Below, piece by piece: positions 44,872 through 54,521 of a stretch of 64,000 nt of DNA. The translations under genes were made by a program, and so were the position numbers. The stretch lies in contig NZ_JACYTP010000004.1 of NCBI RefSeq assembly GCF_014841115.1, positions 310,001-374,000 of the forward strand, written 5' to 3'. Position 1 is the stretch's first letter. The number at the start of each line of letters is the position of its first letter. The DNA is from Photobacterium arenosum (GTDB lineage Bacteria; Pseudomonadota; Gammaproteobacteria; Enterobacterales; Vibrionaceae). Under the pieces are notes generated by a model. It was given only the letters and a program-made list of their open reading frames with translations, did no database searches and was not told where the DNA came from.

Positions 44872-44887
44872 TGGAACAGTTATTGCT
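44872..44887 (+). promoter_or_regulatory. Sigma54 promoter of the ammonium transporter gene
   Basis: TGGAACA-GTTA-TTGCT matches the -24/-12 consensus (TGGCACR-N4-TTGCW) with one mismatch. The GG and GC dinucleotides are exactly 10 bp apart. The start codon lies about 90 bp downstream. Confidence 0.75.
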
Positions 44888-44975
44888 TGCCCCTTATTCA
44901 TGATTGATTCGCCCTAACTTGGGGCTTGTGGTTGATTTTTGCACATTTTTTGTGCGTGACTTAGGGAAGAGTTCA

Positions 44976-46196
44976 ATGACTGAATCTATGACACAGGTGA
45001 CGGGAGCCGTGCAGGCTCTCACACAAAGTGCGGACACTTTGTTCCTGCTGCTGGGCGCCATCATGGTGTTTCTGATGCATGCCGGTTTTGCATTTCTGGA
45101 AGTGGGCACAGTACGGCAGAAAAACCAGGTGAATGCGCTGGTGAAGATATTGGCTGATTTTGCTGTATCGACCATCGCTTACTTCTTTATCGGCTACTGG
45201 CTGGCCTATGGCGCCACCTTTTTTGCTGATGCTGAAACGTTGTCGGCCGGTAATGGCTTCGCCTTAGTCAAATTCTTCTTCCTGCTGACCTTTGCGGCGG
45301 CGATCCCGGCGATAGTCTCCGGCGGTATTGCGGAGCGGGCCCGTTTCAACCCTGTGCTGATTTCTACCTTCTTTATCGTGGGCCTGGTGTACCCCTTGTT
45401 TGAAGGTATGATCTGGAACGGTAACTTTGGCCTGCAGGCGTGGTTTGAAGGCCGGTTTGGCGCCGCTTTCCATGATTTTGCCGGCTCTGTTGTGGTTCAT
45501 GCGGTCGGTGGCTGGATTGCGCTGGTGGCGGTGATGCTGCTGGGGATGCGTAAAGGGCGTATCCGGGCAGGCAAACACACTAACTTCGCGCCTTCTAACA
45601 TTCCGTTTCTGGCGCTGGGGGCGTGGATCTTAAGTGTCGGCTGGTTTGGTTTTAACGTGATGTCGGCACAGTCGATTAACGGTGTCAGTGGGTTGGTTGC
45701 CGTTAACTCTCTGATGGCGATGGTGGGCGGAATTCTGGCCGCCGTCGTGCTGGGTAAAAATGACCCAGGTTTCATTCATAACGGCCCGTTGGCCGGTCTG
45801 GTGGCTGTGTGCGCCGGTTCGGATCTGATGCATCCTTTGGGGGCGCTGATTACCGGTATCGTCGCTGCTGCGATCTTTGTCTGGCTTTTTACTTACATGC
45901 AAAATCACACCAAAATTGATGATGTGCTCGGTGTCTGGCCACTGCATGGCGTGTGCGGAGCCTGGGGTGGCATTGCGGCCGGCATCTTTGGCCTGCAGTC
46001 GTTAGGCGGATTAGGTGGCGTTAGTTTCGTGGTGCAATTGCTGGGCACTGTGATAGGCATCGCGATAGCACTGGCAGGTTCGTTTATCGTTTACGGACTG
46101 GTGGATAAGCTGTCGGGCCTGCGCCTGAGCGAAGAAGATGAGTTCAACGGCGCCGATCTGGCTATCCACAAGATCAGTGCCACCAATTTAGAATAG
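44976..46196 (+). CDS. amtB: Ammonium transporter (Amt family)
   Basis: A 406-residue channel-like protein with 11 predicted membrane helices that conducts ammonium/ammonia across the inner membrane. The N-terminal region has the family motif GFAFLEVGTVRQKN. The twin-His pore pair is the His in SVVVHAVGG and the His in PLHGVCGAWGG. ATG 44976 with GGGAAGAG upstream is used; the upstream extension is unlikely. No glnK lies next to it, unlike the common glnK-amtB pair. The sigma54 and NtrC-like sites upstream indicate induction under nitrogen limitation. Confidence 0.93.
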   Translation: MTESMTQVTGAVQALTQSADTLFLLLGAIMVFLMHAGFAFLEVGTVRQKNQVNALVKILADFAVSTIAYFFIGYWLAYGATFFADAETLSAGNGFALVKFFFLLTFAAAIPAIVSGGIAERARFNPVLISTFFIVGLVYPLFEGMIWNGNFGLQAWFEGRFGAAFHDFAGSVVVHAVGGWIALVAVMLLGMRKGRIRAGKHTNFAPSNIPFLALGAWILSVGWFGFNVMSAQSINGVSGLVAVNSLMAMVGGILAAVVLGKNDPGFIHNGPLAGLVAVCAGSDLMHPLGALITGIVAAAIFVWLFTYMQNHTKIDDVLGVWPLHGVCGAWGGIAAGIFGLQSLGGLGGVSFVVQLLGTVIGIAIALAGSFIVYGLVDKLSGLRLSEEDEFNGADLAIHKISATNLE

Positions 46197-46221
46197 ACCC
46201 CACCCAGCCTATAAATGCTTG

Positions 46222-46246
46222 AATGCCGCCTGGTGCGGCATTTTTT
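46222..46246 (+). terminator. Rho-independent terminator of amtB
   Basis: AATGCCGC / GCGGCATT stem with a 5-base loop and a T-run, 26 bp after the stop. Confidence 0.9.
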
Positions 46247-46399
46247 ATGCGAGGTATTCAATACCTGAGTGAACGGAAAACCTGTCACTGTCACTCTGGT
46301 GTTGATCACAGATAACGATTCGGATTTCTTACTCTTATGACGACGTAACCAACTGTTATTGCATAAGCTCAGTCTGTGTTCCTGTGCTGGATTTAAAGC

Positions 46400-48829
46400 A
46401 TGCAGCAACGAATATGGCCAGGCCAGTGGCATCGACTCATCGCAACCGCCTTGAGCGGCCTCTTTGTCATCCTGCTTCAGGGGCTGCTTAGTGCCAGTGC
46501 GACAAGCGCAGAAGCACCAGCATTGAAAGCGCTGCACCAAAAAGAGCCTTATGTCAGCTGGGATCGCACTGCGTCAGAAGCACGGGTGCTGCTGCAGGCA
46601 ACTACTGCAGATACCACTAAACTAGAGCGCATTCGCGCCACTCTGGCTGAACAGCGGGGTGAAGCTTATCAGTTATCACAAGATAAATCGGTGGATGTAC
46701 GATGGCTGGAAGCGCAAATAAAATCCCTTGGTCCGGAACCGGAGGAAGGGGAAAGTGAACCTGAGGTCATTGCCAGCCGTCGTGCCGAGCTGGAAAATGA
46801 ACTGGCCACAGTCAGTGCTCCGATTTTTCTTGCCGATGCAGCGTATGAACGGGCCAACCTCCTGGTAGGCGAAGTCGACAAGGTGATCCGCCAGAACCTG
46901 TCCGAAAAATTGCTGAATAAAAGCCCGACCCCGTTATGGCCAGGGCGGTGGGGAGACGCGCTGAGCGAACTGAAACAGTATGCCGGAGTGTTAGCACAGC
47001 AGTTCCACGCCGTCAGGCAAGATCCGCAACAAGCCCGTAATATGAGTGCATCCATAACCCCGTTTCTGGTGTTCATGGCGTTGGCTCTGCTGACCATGCT
47101 GGTGATACAGCCTTGGGTGATCAACCGGCTGGACAGGTTTAGCCATAACCTGACCAAGAAAAGCCAGATTCTGATCTGCAATGTGTTCTCAACATTACTG
47201 AGGCTGTTCTTTCCTTTGCTCACCGCGCTCTTATTAGTTGTGGCAATCGGCCAGCTGAAGTTGCCTTTGCCGGCTGTGAAAGCGACGATCAGCGCACTGG
47301 CGGGTGCGGCTGTGTATATTGTTGTCAGCCATTGGCTGGGGTTTCTGATATTCCGGCCCAAGGCAGCAGAACAGCGAATTATCCATCTTGATGACGCTTC
47401 AGCCCGGCGTGGCATGCGGATCTGCCAACTGCTCGGGGTGTTTCTCGGTCTGATTATCCTCTTGACGGCAGTCAAAACGGATCATGCCTTTTCAGCGGCC
47501 AGTTCGGCATTTTTGACCTTGCCTGTTATCGTGTTCGGCAGCTGGTTAATGTGGCAACTGGCGAAAGTTTTAAGCAAGGCCGCCAGGAAAGCCGATGAGA
47601 CCGATGAGCAAAGCGAGCAGGTCAATCATGTCAGTCGTGGTGTGCTTAACGCGCTGGTGTGGTTGATGAAGGCCTCCAGTATTCTCAGTGTCGTTTTTGT
47701 CTGCGTGGGCTACGACAGTCTGGCGCGGCAGGCCATTATACCTATGGTGATGTCCATTGCGCTGATTGCCTTTGCCATGGTTATTTACTACGGCCTGCTG
47801 AATGTCATTAACCGGATCATGGGAGGTGACAATGAGCAAGACACAGAAGCGAGTGTCAGCGAGGGGTTGTTACCCATAGTGCTGATTGTCATTATGTTCA
47901 TGCTGTTTGCTCCAATGCTGGCACTAACATGGGGCGCCCGGCTTACCGATATCGCAGAAATCTGGCGGCTGTTGTCCGATGGCGTTGAGCTGGGGGATGT
48001 CCGTATTTCTCTGGACGTTATTATTACGTTTCTGGTGGTGGTGTTTGTCGGTGTGCTGCTCACGCGATGGATTCAGCACGTCATGCGTCATTCTGTGCTG
48101 CCGAAAACCAAGACCGACCCCGGTGCACAAACCGCAATTGTGACAGGACTGGGTTATGTGGGTTATACCCTGGCTATCATTATTGCCGTGTCAGCGGCGG
48201 GTCTGAATTTATCCAGCCTGGCAGTGGTGGCTGGCGCATTGTCGGTCGGTATTGGTTTTGGCCTACAGACCATAGTGTCGAATTTTGTCTCCGGTATTAT
48301 TCTGCTGATCGAGCGGCCGATCAAAGAGGGAGACTGGATTGAGGTTTCCGGTCATTCGGGTTTTGTTCGTAAGATAGCCGTTCGATCAACGCGAATCGAA
48401 ACCTTTGATCTGCAGGATGTGGTGGTGCCCAACTCGGATCTGATCGCCGGTATCGTAAAAAATATGACCCTGCGATCCGACCATGGCCGATTGATAGTCC
48501 CGATTGGTGTAGCCTATGGCAGCGATCTCAATATCGTCAAACAAGTGTTGATGGAGGCGGCCAAAAAGCATGGCATGATCCTCAGCTATCCCGAACCTAC
48601 CGTTGTCTTCACCGAGATGGCCGATAGCGCTTTGCTGTTCGAGCTTCGTTGCTTTGTCCGCGATATCAAACAGTACATGATTATCAAATCCGAACTTCTG
48701 TTCGATATTTATCAAACGCTTAACGAGCAGGGAGTCAGTATCCCATTCCCACAACGTGATGTGAGTATTAAAGGGCTGGAAAAGTTACTGAAAGCGTGGG
48801 AGGAGAGAAAAGCGGAATCGGGTGACTGA
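46400..48829 (+). CDS. Mechanosensitive channel, MscS family (large)
   Basis: A membrane protein of 809 residues. A signal-like N-terminal helix is followed by a periplasmic region (about residues 45-210) and many membrane helices. The C-terminal MscS core has the pore helix region LSVGIGFGLQTIVSNFVSG, the beta domain motif IKEGDWIEV and DVVVPNSDL. It would release solutes on hypo-osmotic shock. The length lies between MscS and the roughly 1100-residue MscK/MscM proteins. ATG 46400 is used, with only a weak ribosome site. Confidence 0.88.
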   Translation: MQQRIWPGQWHRLIATALSGLFVILLQGLLSASATSAEAPALKALHQKEPYVSWDRTASEARVLLQATTADTTKLERIRATLAEQRGEAYQLSQDKSVDVRWLEAQIKSLGPEPEEGESEPEVIASRRAELENELATVSAPIFLADAAYERANLLVGEVDKVIRQNLSEKLLNKSPTPLWPGRWGDALSELKQYAGVLAQQFHAVRQDPQQARNMSASITPFLVFMALALLTMLVIQPWVINRLDRFSHNLTKKSQILICNVFSTLLRLFFPLLTALLLVVAIGQLKLPLPAVKATISALAGAAVYIVVSHWLGFLIFRPKAAEQRIIHLDDASARRGMRICQLLGVFLGLIILLTAVKTDHAFSAASSAFLTLPVIVFGSWLMWQLAKVLSKAARKADETDEQSEQVNHVSRGVLNALVWLMKASSILSVVFVCVGYDSLARQAIIPMVMSIALIAFAMVIYYGLLNVINRIMGGDNEQDTEASVSEGLLPIVLIVIMFMLFAPMLALTWGARLTDIAEIWRLLSDGVELGDVRISLDVIITFLVVVFVGVLLTRWIQHVMRHSVLPKTKTDPGAQTAIVTGLGYVGYTLAIIIAVSAAGLNLSSLAVVAGALSVGIGFGLQTIVSNFVSGIILLIERPIKEGDWIEVSGHSGFVRKIAVRSTRIETFDLQDVVVPNSDLIAGIVKNMTLRSDHGRLIVPIGVAYGSDLNIVKQVLMEAAKKHGMILSYPEPTVVFTEMADSALLFELRCFVRDIKQYMIIKSELLFDIYQTLNEQGVSIPFPQRDVSIKGLEKLLKAWEERKAESGD

Positions 48830-48933
48830 GCGATGAGTCTCGCGCGTTGCACCGAAAATCTGAATGCATTTGCCTAACAAAGGATTGTATGACGATACTG
48901 CAATCATAATAATGACAGCCATTGTTCTCTGCT

Positions 48934-49677
48934 ATGGCTTTGCTTTTTATGATGACTCCGTCCGCTTTCTTTCAGCCGCTGCGCTCAGTCACTTTGCCCG
49001 GATGTGGCACTGAAGTGTTACTGGCCGGGTTTGATCTGCACCATTACTCGCCGTCCCTGTTCAACCAGTTTGGCGTCAAGATGCCTGACGCAATAAGCCG
49101 GGCAGTGCCTAAGCGACAGGCGGAATTTCTGGCCGGCCGTTATCTGGCGCAGCAACTGCTGAAAGAGCGGGGAATGGCACCGGTCGAGATAGCGGTTGGC
49201 GACAACCGTGCACCTGTCTGGCCACAGGGGCTGACTGGCAGCATCAGCCACCATGACCAGCTGGCAGCCTGTGTGATTTGTCCTCAACATCATGAGCAGG
49301 CCGGTGTTGGTTTAGATATTGAGTTACCCGTTAACGCGGATATTGTGCCTGGCATGCAGGGGATGGTCGTCAATGAGCAGGAACTGGTCAGGCTGGAAAC
49401 AGATGAACAAAATGCAATCTGGTTGATGACCCTGATGTTTTCCGCCAAAGAGAGCATTTTTAAAGCCCTATATCCGCAAGTTCAGCGCTATTTCGACTTT
49501 CTGGATGTCTCATTTCTGGGCATGGATGATCAGTGGCTGTACTTTGAGTTGAACACAGAGCTGGCTGCGTCTTTGCCCTCCGGCCGACAGGGAAAGGTGC
49601 ATTACTCCAGGATGTCAGAGTCTGTGTTCACGTTTACCCGTTCCGAGTATTTTACTGATAATAATTATCATTATTGA
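48934..49677 (+). CDS. Phosphopantetheinyl transferase (EntD-like)
   Basis: A protein of about 247 residues that transfers the 4'-phosphopantetheine arm from CoA to carrier domains of the siderophore NRPSs. The EntD/Sfp motifs are GVGLDIE (metal-binding Asp and Glu) and FSAKESIFKALYP. SISHHDQ and the RQAEFLAGRY segment near residue 70 are also typical. The exact start is uncertain: ATG 48934 is taken, but TTG 48922 and the ATGs at 48949 and 48952 are possible. It opens the siderophore locus. The Fur-box-like sequence at its 3' end belongs to the next gene. Confidence 0.9.
   Translation: MALLFMMTPSAFFQPLRSVTLPGCGTEVLLAGFDLHHYSPSLFNQFGVKMPDAISRAVPKRQAEFLAGRYLAQQLLKERGMAPVEIAVGDNRAPVWPQGLTGSISHHDQLAACVICPQHHEQAGVGLDIELPVNADIVPGMQGMVVNEQELVRLETDEQNAIWLMTLMFSAKESIFKALYPQVQRYFDFLDVSFLGMDDQWLYFELNTELAASLPSGRQGKVHYSRMSESVFTFTRSEYFTDNNYHY
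49657..49675. promoter_or_regulatory. Fur box before the exporter gene
   Basis: GATAATAATTATCATTATT matches 16 of 19 positions of the classical Fur consensus. It overlaps the last codons of the transferase gene and lies about 40-75 bp before the MFS exporter start, implying iron repression. Confidence 0.75.
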
Positions 49678-49716
49678 GTTTGTTCCGGCCGGCAGTTACA
49701 ATCGCTTTTTTTGTGA

Positions 49717-50961
49717 ATGGGTCGTGCCGTCATGGACAGCAACACGCTGAATGCTAAGTCAGTGTTAAGGCTTGCTCTGCTTATCAATATGCTCTCGGTC
49801 GGAACCCTGATGATGGTGATGCCGCTGGGGCCAGATTTAGTCCGGGATATTGGTTTACAAGGTGAGCATATTGGATACATCAGCGGTGGTGCGACATTCG
49901 GCTCCGCGATAATTGGATTTTTTCTTGCCCCTGTTTTGGATCGCTTCGATAGGCGGGCTGCACTGACGTTGTTTCTTTTGCTTCGCTCTGTCCTGATTGC
50001 GTTGTGCGGTCTGGCAGCTACGCCGGAACAACTATTGCTGATGTTTATTGCCGCTGGCTGTTTCTCGGGCCCGCTCAGTGGATTAATCATGGCATCCGTC
50101 CTTGATGTAACCAAAGTGGCTGAACGGGGCAGGGCGATGGCCTTTGTTGCCAGCGGGTTTTCGCTGGCGGCGATCATTATTGTCCCGGCTTCTTTGTTGC
50201 TGGCGCAGTGGCTGAACTGGCAGATGACTTTCTTCTTCTTTGGTGGCATGGGACTGATACTGGCGGTAGCGGTACGGATCTGTATGCCGTCGCTGGTGCC
50301 ACAGCAACAAATGGCCGGAAGTCCGGCAGCACTATCGGCAGGGCTGGCCGGGATGGTTGGGTCAACACCGTTTCTGCTGGCGATGGCGATGATGGGGATC
50401 AGCCTGTTCGGGCATTTCCTGTTAGTACCGAATCTGTCGGCTTATTTCCAGTTCAACCTCGGTTTCCCGCGTAACGAAATCAGTTACCTGTACTTGCTGG
50501 GCGGGATCATGAGCATACTGGCGATGCGATACAGTGGCAGGATGATGGATAAGGGATCAGGTCAAACGGCCTTGTTTGGTCTCAGTGCTATTGTGGCGGC
50601 TGTGGTGTACTACGGCTTTATCAGTGACAGCGCAGACAAATGGGTCTATCTGATATTTATGCTGCTGATGGCATCCAGTTCGGCGCGCAGCGCAGTGCTG
50701 GCAGCATTCACTTCAAGGGTTCCCCCTCCGCAGTACCGTGCAGCCTTCATGACCTATCAGTCGACGATGTCTAACCTGGCAGCCGGTGTCGCCAGTATCG
50801 TGGGCTCTATCTATCTGGTTTCAGGGCCGGAGCATCAGTTACTGGGACTGGATATGCTGGCATCTGTCACTATAGCCAGCGCTATTGCCGTACCACTGCT
50901 TGCTTGCTGGTTTATCCCTTCGCTCAAACAGGCTCAGGTTTCACAACGCGCTCCGGGTTAA
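49717..50961 (+). CDS. MFS exporter of the siderophore locus (EntS-like role)
   Basis: A 12-helix major facilitator protein of 414 residues (409 if ATG 49732 is used; neither start has a good ribosome site). The N-terminal half has MPLGPDLVRDIGLQGEHIGY, and DRFDRRAAL in the loop between helices 2 and 3, as in DHA1 exporters. It lies between the phosphopantetheinyl transferase and the TonB receptor and is preceded by a Fur box. It most likely exports the catecholate siderophore, like EntS or VabS. Exporter identity is inferred from context. Confidence 0.82.
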   Translation: MGRAVMDSNTLNAKSVLRLALLINMLSVGTLMMVMPLGPDLVRDIGLQGEHIGYISGGATFGSAIIGFFLAPVLDRFDRRAALTLFLLLRSVLIALCGLAATPEQLLLMFIAAGCFSGPLSGLIMASVLDVTKVAERGRAMAFVASGFSLAAIIIVPASLLLAQWLNWQMTFFFFGGMGLILAVAVRICMPSLVPQQQMAGSPAALSAGLAGMVGSTPFLLAMAMMGISLFGHFLLVPNLSAYFQFNLGFPRNEISYLYLLGGIMSILAMRYSGRMMDKGSGQTALFGLSAIVAAVVYYGFISDSADKWVYLIFMLLMASSSARSAVLAAFTSRVPPPQYRAAFMTYQSTMSNLAAGVASIVGSIYLVSGPEHQLLGLDMLASVTIASAIAVPLLACWFIPSLKQAQVSQRAPG

Positions 50962-50973
50962 TCCCGGAGCTTT
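50950..50973 (+). terminator. Hairpin at the end of the exporter gene
   Basis: Perfect 8-bp stem GCTCCGGG / CCCGGAGC with loop TTAAT and a short TTT. It overlaps the stop codon of the exporter gene and is a probable but weak terminator. Confidence 0.6.
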
Positions 50974-51119
50974 CCGCTAGTTATTCTTTTTTCTGCATTT
51001 TTTTGTACTCTACCTGTTTTTTACCGTGCTCTTTATAAGCAACTGTTTTTCTATTTCTCCTGTTGCATTCAAATGCGAATGAAAAAAATTATCAATTCTA
51101 TTGAACTCTTGTTGACGAT

Positions 51120-51138
51120 GATAATAACAATAATTATC
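51120..51138. promoter_or_regulatory. Fur box before the TonB receptor
   Basis: GATAATAACAATAATTATC matches 16 of 19 positions of the Fur consensus. It lies 57 bp before the receptor start and its neighbours (GATG before, ATTT after) extend the AT-rich Fur-like pattern. Confidence 0.8.
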
Positions 51139-51194
51139 ATTTGCGCCATTGTTATTGATGGAGTGTTGAAATGTTTCAGCAACAAGGAGATAGT

Positions 51195-53111
51195 GTGATC
51201 AAGTTAACTCGTTTGAACCGGGCTTTGTGTGTAGTAGGTATGGTCTCTTCATTTACGGCGATGGCAGAAGTGGCCAACAAAGAAGTGATGGTGGTGACAG
51301 CGAGCCAGACGGAGCACCCGGAACTGACAGCTCCTGCTTCAGTGTCTTATATCACGCGTGAAGAACTGGATAACCTGGTGGTCAATGATGTCGCCGAAGC
51401 GATCAAAAAGCTGCCGGGTATCAACATCAATCCAGGCACCTCATACGGCCGGAATGAAATCAAAATCCGCGGTCTGTCTTCAGACTACACCTTGCTGCTG
51501 ATTAATGGTCGTCGCATTAACTCACGTGATGGCCTGCTCAGCGCCTACGGCAACGACTTTGACCTGTCCAGTATCCCAATGTCCGCGGTTGAGCGTATCG
51601 AAGTGATCCGTGGCCCGATGTCATCCCTTTACGGGGCCGATGCGCTGGGCGGCGTGGTTAACGTCATCCTGCGCAAACCAACGGAAGACACGCAGGGCTC
51701 TGTCGGTTACCAGTTTGACGGTATCACCGAAGGCTCCGGCGGCGACACCAATAAGATCAATGCGTATGTCAGTGGTGCGCTGATCCCTGAAACCCTGCTG
51801 GGTAATCTGATCGTTGAAAAAAGCGATCGTGATGCCTGGCGCACGGATAAGTCTGTTAACCCGGATACCGATGTACTGGAAGAGCGCGACGAGCTGAACC
51901 TGTACTCGAACCTGAAGTGGCTGGTGAATGAGCAGCAGGATATCGATCTGGATTTGATCTACAGCAAAGATGATCGTGATGCGGACTGGAACAATTGGGG
52001 AACTGCGGTCAACAACGTGCAGGAGATGGAGCGCTATAACATCGCGCTGACTCACTATGGTTACTGGGCCAACTTTGATTCCCGCCTGCGTTACAACCTG
52101 GATATGTCTGAGCTAAGAGACGATTCCGAGCTCAACGGCGCGGTCGGTAATATTGATCAAACCAATAATACCGTGGATGCGCAGCTGTCCGGCTATCTGG
52201 GTGAGCACCTGCTGACCGGTGGCGCGGAATACCGTGATACCAAGCTGAAGAATAACCTGACCCTGAACACTGATTCGGTGAACTACAGTCAGGCGGCAGT
52301 TTACCTGCAGGACGAGTTCTCGCTGGGTAATCTGGCCCTGACCCTGAGCGGCCGTTATGACGATCACGAAGTGTACGGCGGTGAGTTCAGCCCGCGTGCG
52401 TATGCGGTTTATAAAATCAGCGACAGCTGGGTCGTGAAAGGGGGCGTCGGAAAAGCCTTCAAAGCACCGAGCCTGAACCAGTACAGTGATTCTTACTCAG
52501 TACTGGCCTGCCGTGGTGCTTGTAGCGTAGTCGGTAACCCGGATCTGAAAGCCGAAACCTCGCTGAGCTATGAGCTGGGTACCAGCTATGAAGCCGCTCG
52601 CTGGGGCGCCGGTCTGACATTGTTCCAGAACGACATTGACGACATGATTCAGGCCGAAAACTGGGACCGCGTCAGCACCGAGCTGAGCTACTTCAATGTG
52701 GCAGAAGCTGAAGTGAAAGGCGTGGAAACCATGGCCTGGGTGGACATTACAGACACTGTGAGCCTGTCGGCGAACTACATGTATACCAGTGCTGAAGACA
52801 AAGACACCAAGAAAGATCTGATTCTGTCGCCAAACCATACTGCCAATGTCCAGCTTGACTGGCAGGCACTGGAAAACCTGTACGCGTACACTTCGTATCA
52901 GTACACAGGTTCTCAGTATGTGCGTTCAGGTCAGAAACTGTCGGCATACGGCACCATGGATCTGGGTGCCCGTTACGAAGCCATTGAGAATCTGAACCTG
53001 AAACTGGGTGTCACCAACCTGACCAACGAAGAGCGTGACGAAGCCGCGACTCAGCTTGATTACATCCTGAAAGCCCGCAGCGTGTATGCCGGCGTGTCAT
53101 ACGACTTCTGA
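51195..53111 (+). CDS. TonB-dependent catecholate siderophore receptor (IrgA/VctA/FepA-like)
   Basis: An outer-membrane receptor of about 638 residues. A signal peptide ends near FTAMA and a TonB box-like KEVMVVTAS follows. The plug domain has ISYITREEL-like, IKIRGL and ERIEVIRGPMSSLYGADALGGVVNV segments. The 22-strand barrel ends in the terminal aromatic VYAGVSYDF. Size and sequence resemble the enterobactin-type receptors of vibrios. GTG 51195 is preferred (AAGGAG six bases upstream, better signal peptide), but ATG 51171 also has a GGAG and would add eight residues. It imports the ferric form of the locus product, with Fur control upstream. Confidence 0.9.
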   Translation: MIKLTRLNRALCVVGMVSSFTAMAEVANKEVMVVTASQTEHPELTAPASVSYITREELDNLVVNDVAEAIKKLPGININPGTSYGRNEIKIRGLSSDYTLLLINGRRINSRDGLLSAYGNDFDLSSIPMSAVERIEVIRGPMSSLYGADALGGVVNVILRKPTEDTQGSVGYQFDGITEGSGGDTNKINAYVSGALIPETLLGNLIVEKSDRDAWRTDKSVNPDTDVLEERDELNLYSNLKWLVNEQQDIDLDLIYSKDDRDADWNNWGTAVNNVQEMERYNIALTHYGYWANFDSRLRYNLDMSELRDDSELNGAVGNIDQTNNTVDAQLSGYLGEHLLTGGAEYRDTKLKNNLTLNTDSVNYSQAAVYLQDEFSLGNLALTLSGRYDDHEVYGGEFSPRAYAVYKISDSWVVKGGVGKAFKAPSLNQYSDSYSVLACRGACSVVGNPDLKAETSLSYELGTSYEAARWGAGLTLFQNDIDDMIQAENWDRVSTELSYFNVAEAEVKGVETMAWVDITDTVSLSANYMYTSAEDKDTKKDLILSPNHTANVQLDWQALENLYAYTSYQYTGSQYVRSGQKLSAYGTMDLGARYEAIENLNLKLGVTNLTNEERDEAATQLDYILKARSVYAGVSYDF

Positions 53112-53142
53112 TAACAACATCAGTCAGGACCACCTGACACCC

Positions 53143-53171
53143 AAAGAGCCAATGAACATTGGCTCTTTTTT
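53143..53171 (+). terminator. Rho-independent terminator of the receptor gene
   Basis: AAAGAGCCAATG / CATTGGCTCTTT stem with a minimal loop and a T-run, 31 bp after the stop. Confidence 0.9.
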
Positions 53172-53294
53172 CCCTGCAAAAGCAATGTGATGTCACTTTC
53201 TAACAATTAAAGCCCTAACGAATTAACACTCAATCAGCCAGTTTACGATGCGTCATAAGCTGCACACATTCTTGCGTAAAAAGGGAGTTGTGAC

Positions 53295-54521
53295 ATGCAA
53301 CATACTCAAAGTGAGAATCCAATACTGAATCCGGTATTCTCACCGAATAGTGATCTTTTCTTCTCGTCTGTTTACCGAACAGTCAGAGGTAAAGGGATTA
53401 GCCAAATTATCACCACACCAGCCATTCACGGTGAGCACAGCCAGAGTGAATTCCAGCAGGTTATTCAACAGAAATTCGCCGAAGAAAAAGCCAAAGGTAT
53501 TGAAAACCCCATTTTAATCGGCTCGATTCCGTTTGATGTTTCTGAGCCATCCTGCCTGTATATCCCCGAATCTGTCGAAGTGACCGAGCATCAGCCGGAC
53601 ACCTTTGGCGAGCACAGCGGAATGTCAGCCAGCAAACCCTTACAGGTGCTGGCAAAGCGCAGTGAACCGGAAGAATCTGTGTTCAAGCAGGCTGTCGCGC
53701 AGGCGGTGGAAAAATTTCAGCGCACCCAGCTGGAAAAAGCCGTGTTGTCACGGGTGCTTAATATTGAGCTGAGCGATGACGTATCAGCCGATGATATTCT
53801 GGCCCGTCTGATCAAACAAAACCCGACCGGCTTCCATTTCGCCATTCCGCAACAGGATCAGTCGGTCTTGCTGGGCGCCAGTCCTGAGCTGCTGATCCGT
53901 CAGGAAGGGCTGCATATTCTGTCCAATCCGCTGGCGGGCTCGGCGAAGCGTCAGGCCAGTGCGGACGCCGATCAGCAAGTCAGTGAAGCATTGCTGCAGT
54001 CGGTCAAAGACAGGTATGAACACCGTCTGGTGATCGATGAAATTGCCCAGCAACTCAAGCCTTACTGCCGTGAGCTGGATGTGCCTGCCGGTCCGTCATT
54101 GATCAACACCCCGACCATGTGGCATCTGTCGACCCGGATTGAAGGCCAGCTTAACACGCCGGATAACGCAACTGCGCATTCAGATGACTTGCCTTATAAC
54201 GTGCTGCAGCTGGCGTGCCTGCTGCACCCAACCCCTGCGGTCTGCGGCTTTCCGTTCAACCTGTCGCGCGATGCGATCAAAGAGCTGGAAGGCTACGAGC
54301 GCGGCATGTTTACCGGCATGGTCGGCTGGTGCGATTCCCAGGGCAATGGCGAATGGGCGGTCACTATCCGCTGCGGTAAAGTGCGCGAAAAATCCGTTCG
54401 CTTGTTTGCCGGGGCCGGTATCGTCGACGCATCCTGCCCGCAGGCCGAATGGGCGGAAACCGAAGCCAAACTGGGCACTATGCTCAACGCCTTCGGGCTG
54501 GGCGAGCAGGGGGTAGCATGA
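53295..54521 (+). CDS. entC: Isochorismate synthase
   Basis: A 408-residue chorismate-utilising enzyme that converts chorismate to isochorismate, the first step of 2,3-dihydroxybenzoate (DHB) synthesis. Motifs include the Lys in QLEKAVLSRVL, SPELLIRQEG, NPLAGSAKRQ, and the metal-binding Glu residues in ERGMFTGMVGW and FAGAGIV. ATG 53295 has GGGAG upstream. It is the first gene of a tightly coupled set; its stop overlaps the next start (ATGA). No convincing Fur box was found in the 120 bp upstream. Confidence 0.95.
   Translation: MQHTQSENPILNPVFSPNSDLFFSSVYRTVRGKGISQIITTPAIHGEHSQSEFQQVIQQKFAEEKAKGIENPILIGSIPFDVSEPSCLYIPESVEVTEHQPDTFGEHSGMSASKPLQVLAKRSEPEESVFKQAVAQAVEKFQRTQLEKAVLSRVLNIELSDDVSADDILARLIKQNPTGFHFAIPQQDQSVLLGASPELLIRQEGLHILSNPLAGSAKRQASADADQQVSEALLQSVKDRYEHRLVIDEIAQQLKPYCRELDVPAGPSLINTPTMWHLSTRIEGQLNTPDNATAHSDDLPYNVLQLACLLHPTPAVCGFPFNLSRDAIKELEGYERGMFTGMVGWCDSQGNGEWAVTIRCGKVREKSVRLFAGAGIVDASCPQAEWAETEAKLGTMLNAFGLGEQGVA

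Noticed and set aside
44674..44907. A 77-codon plus-strand ORF before amtB
   Set aside because: It overlaps the NtrC-like sites and the sigma54 promoter and resembles no protein.
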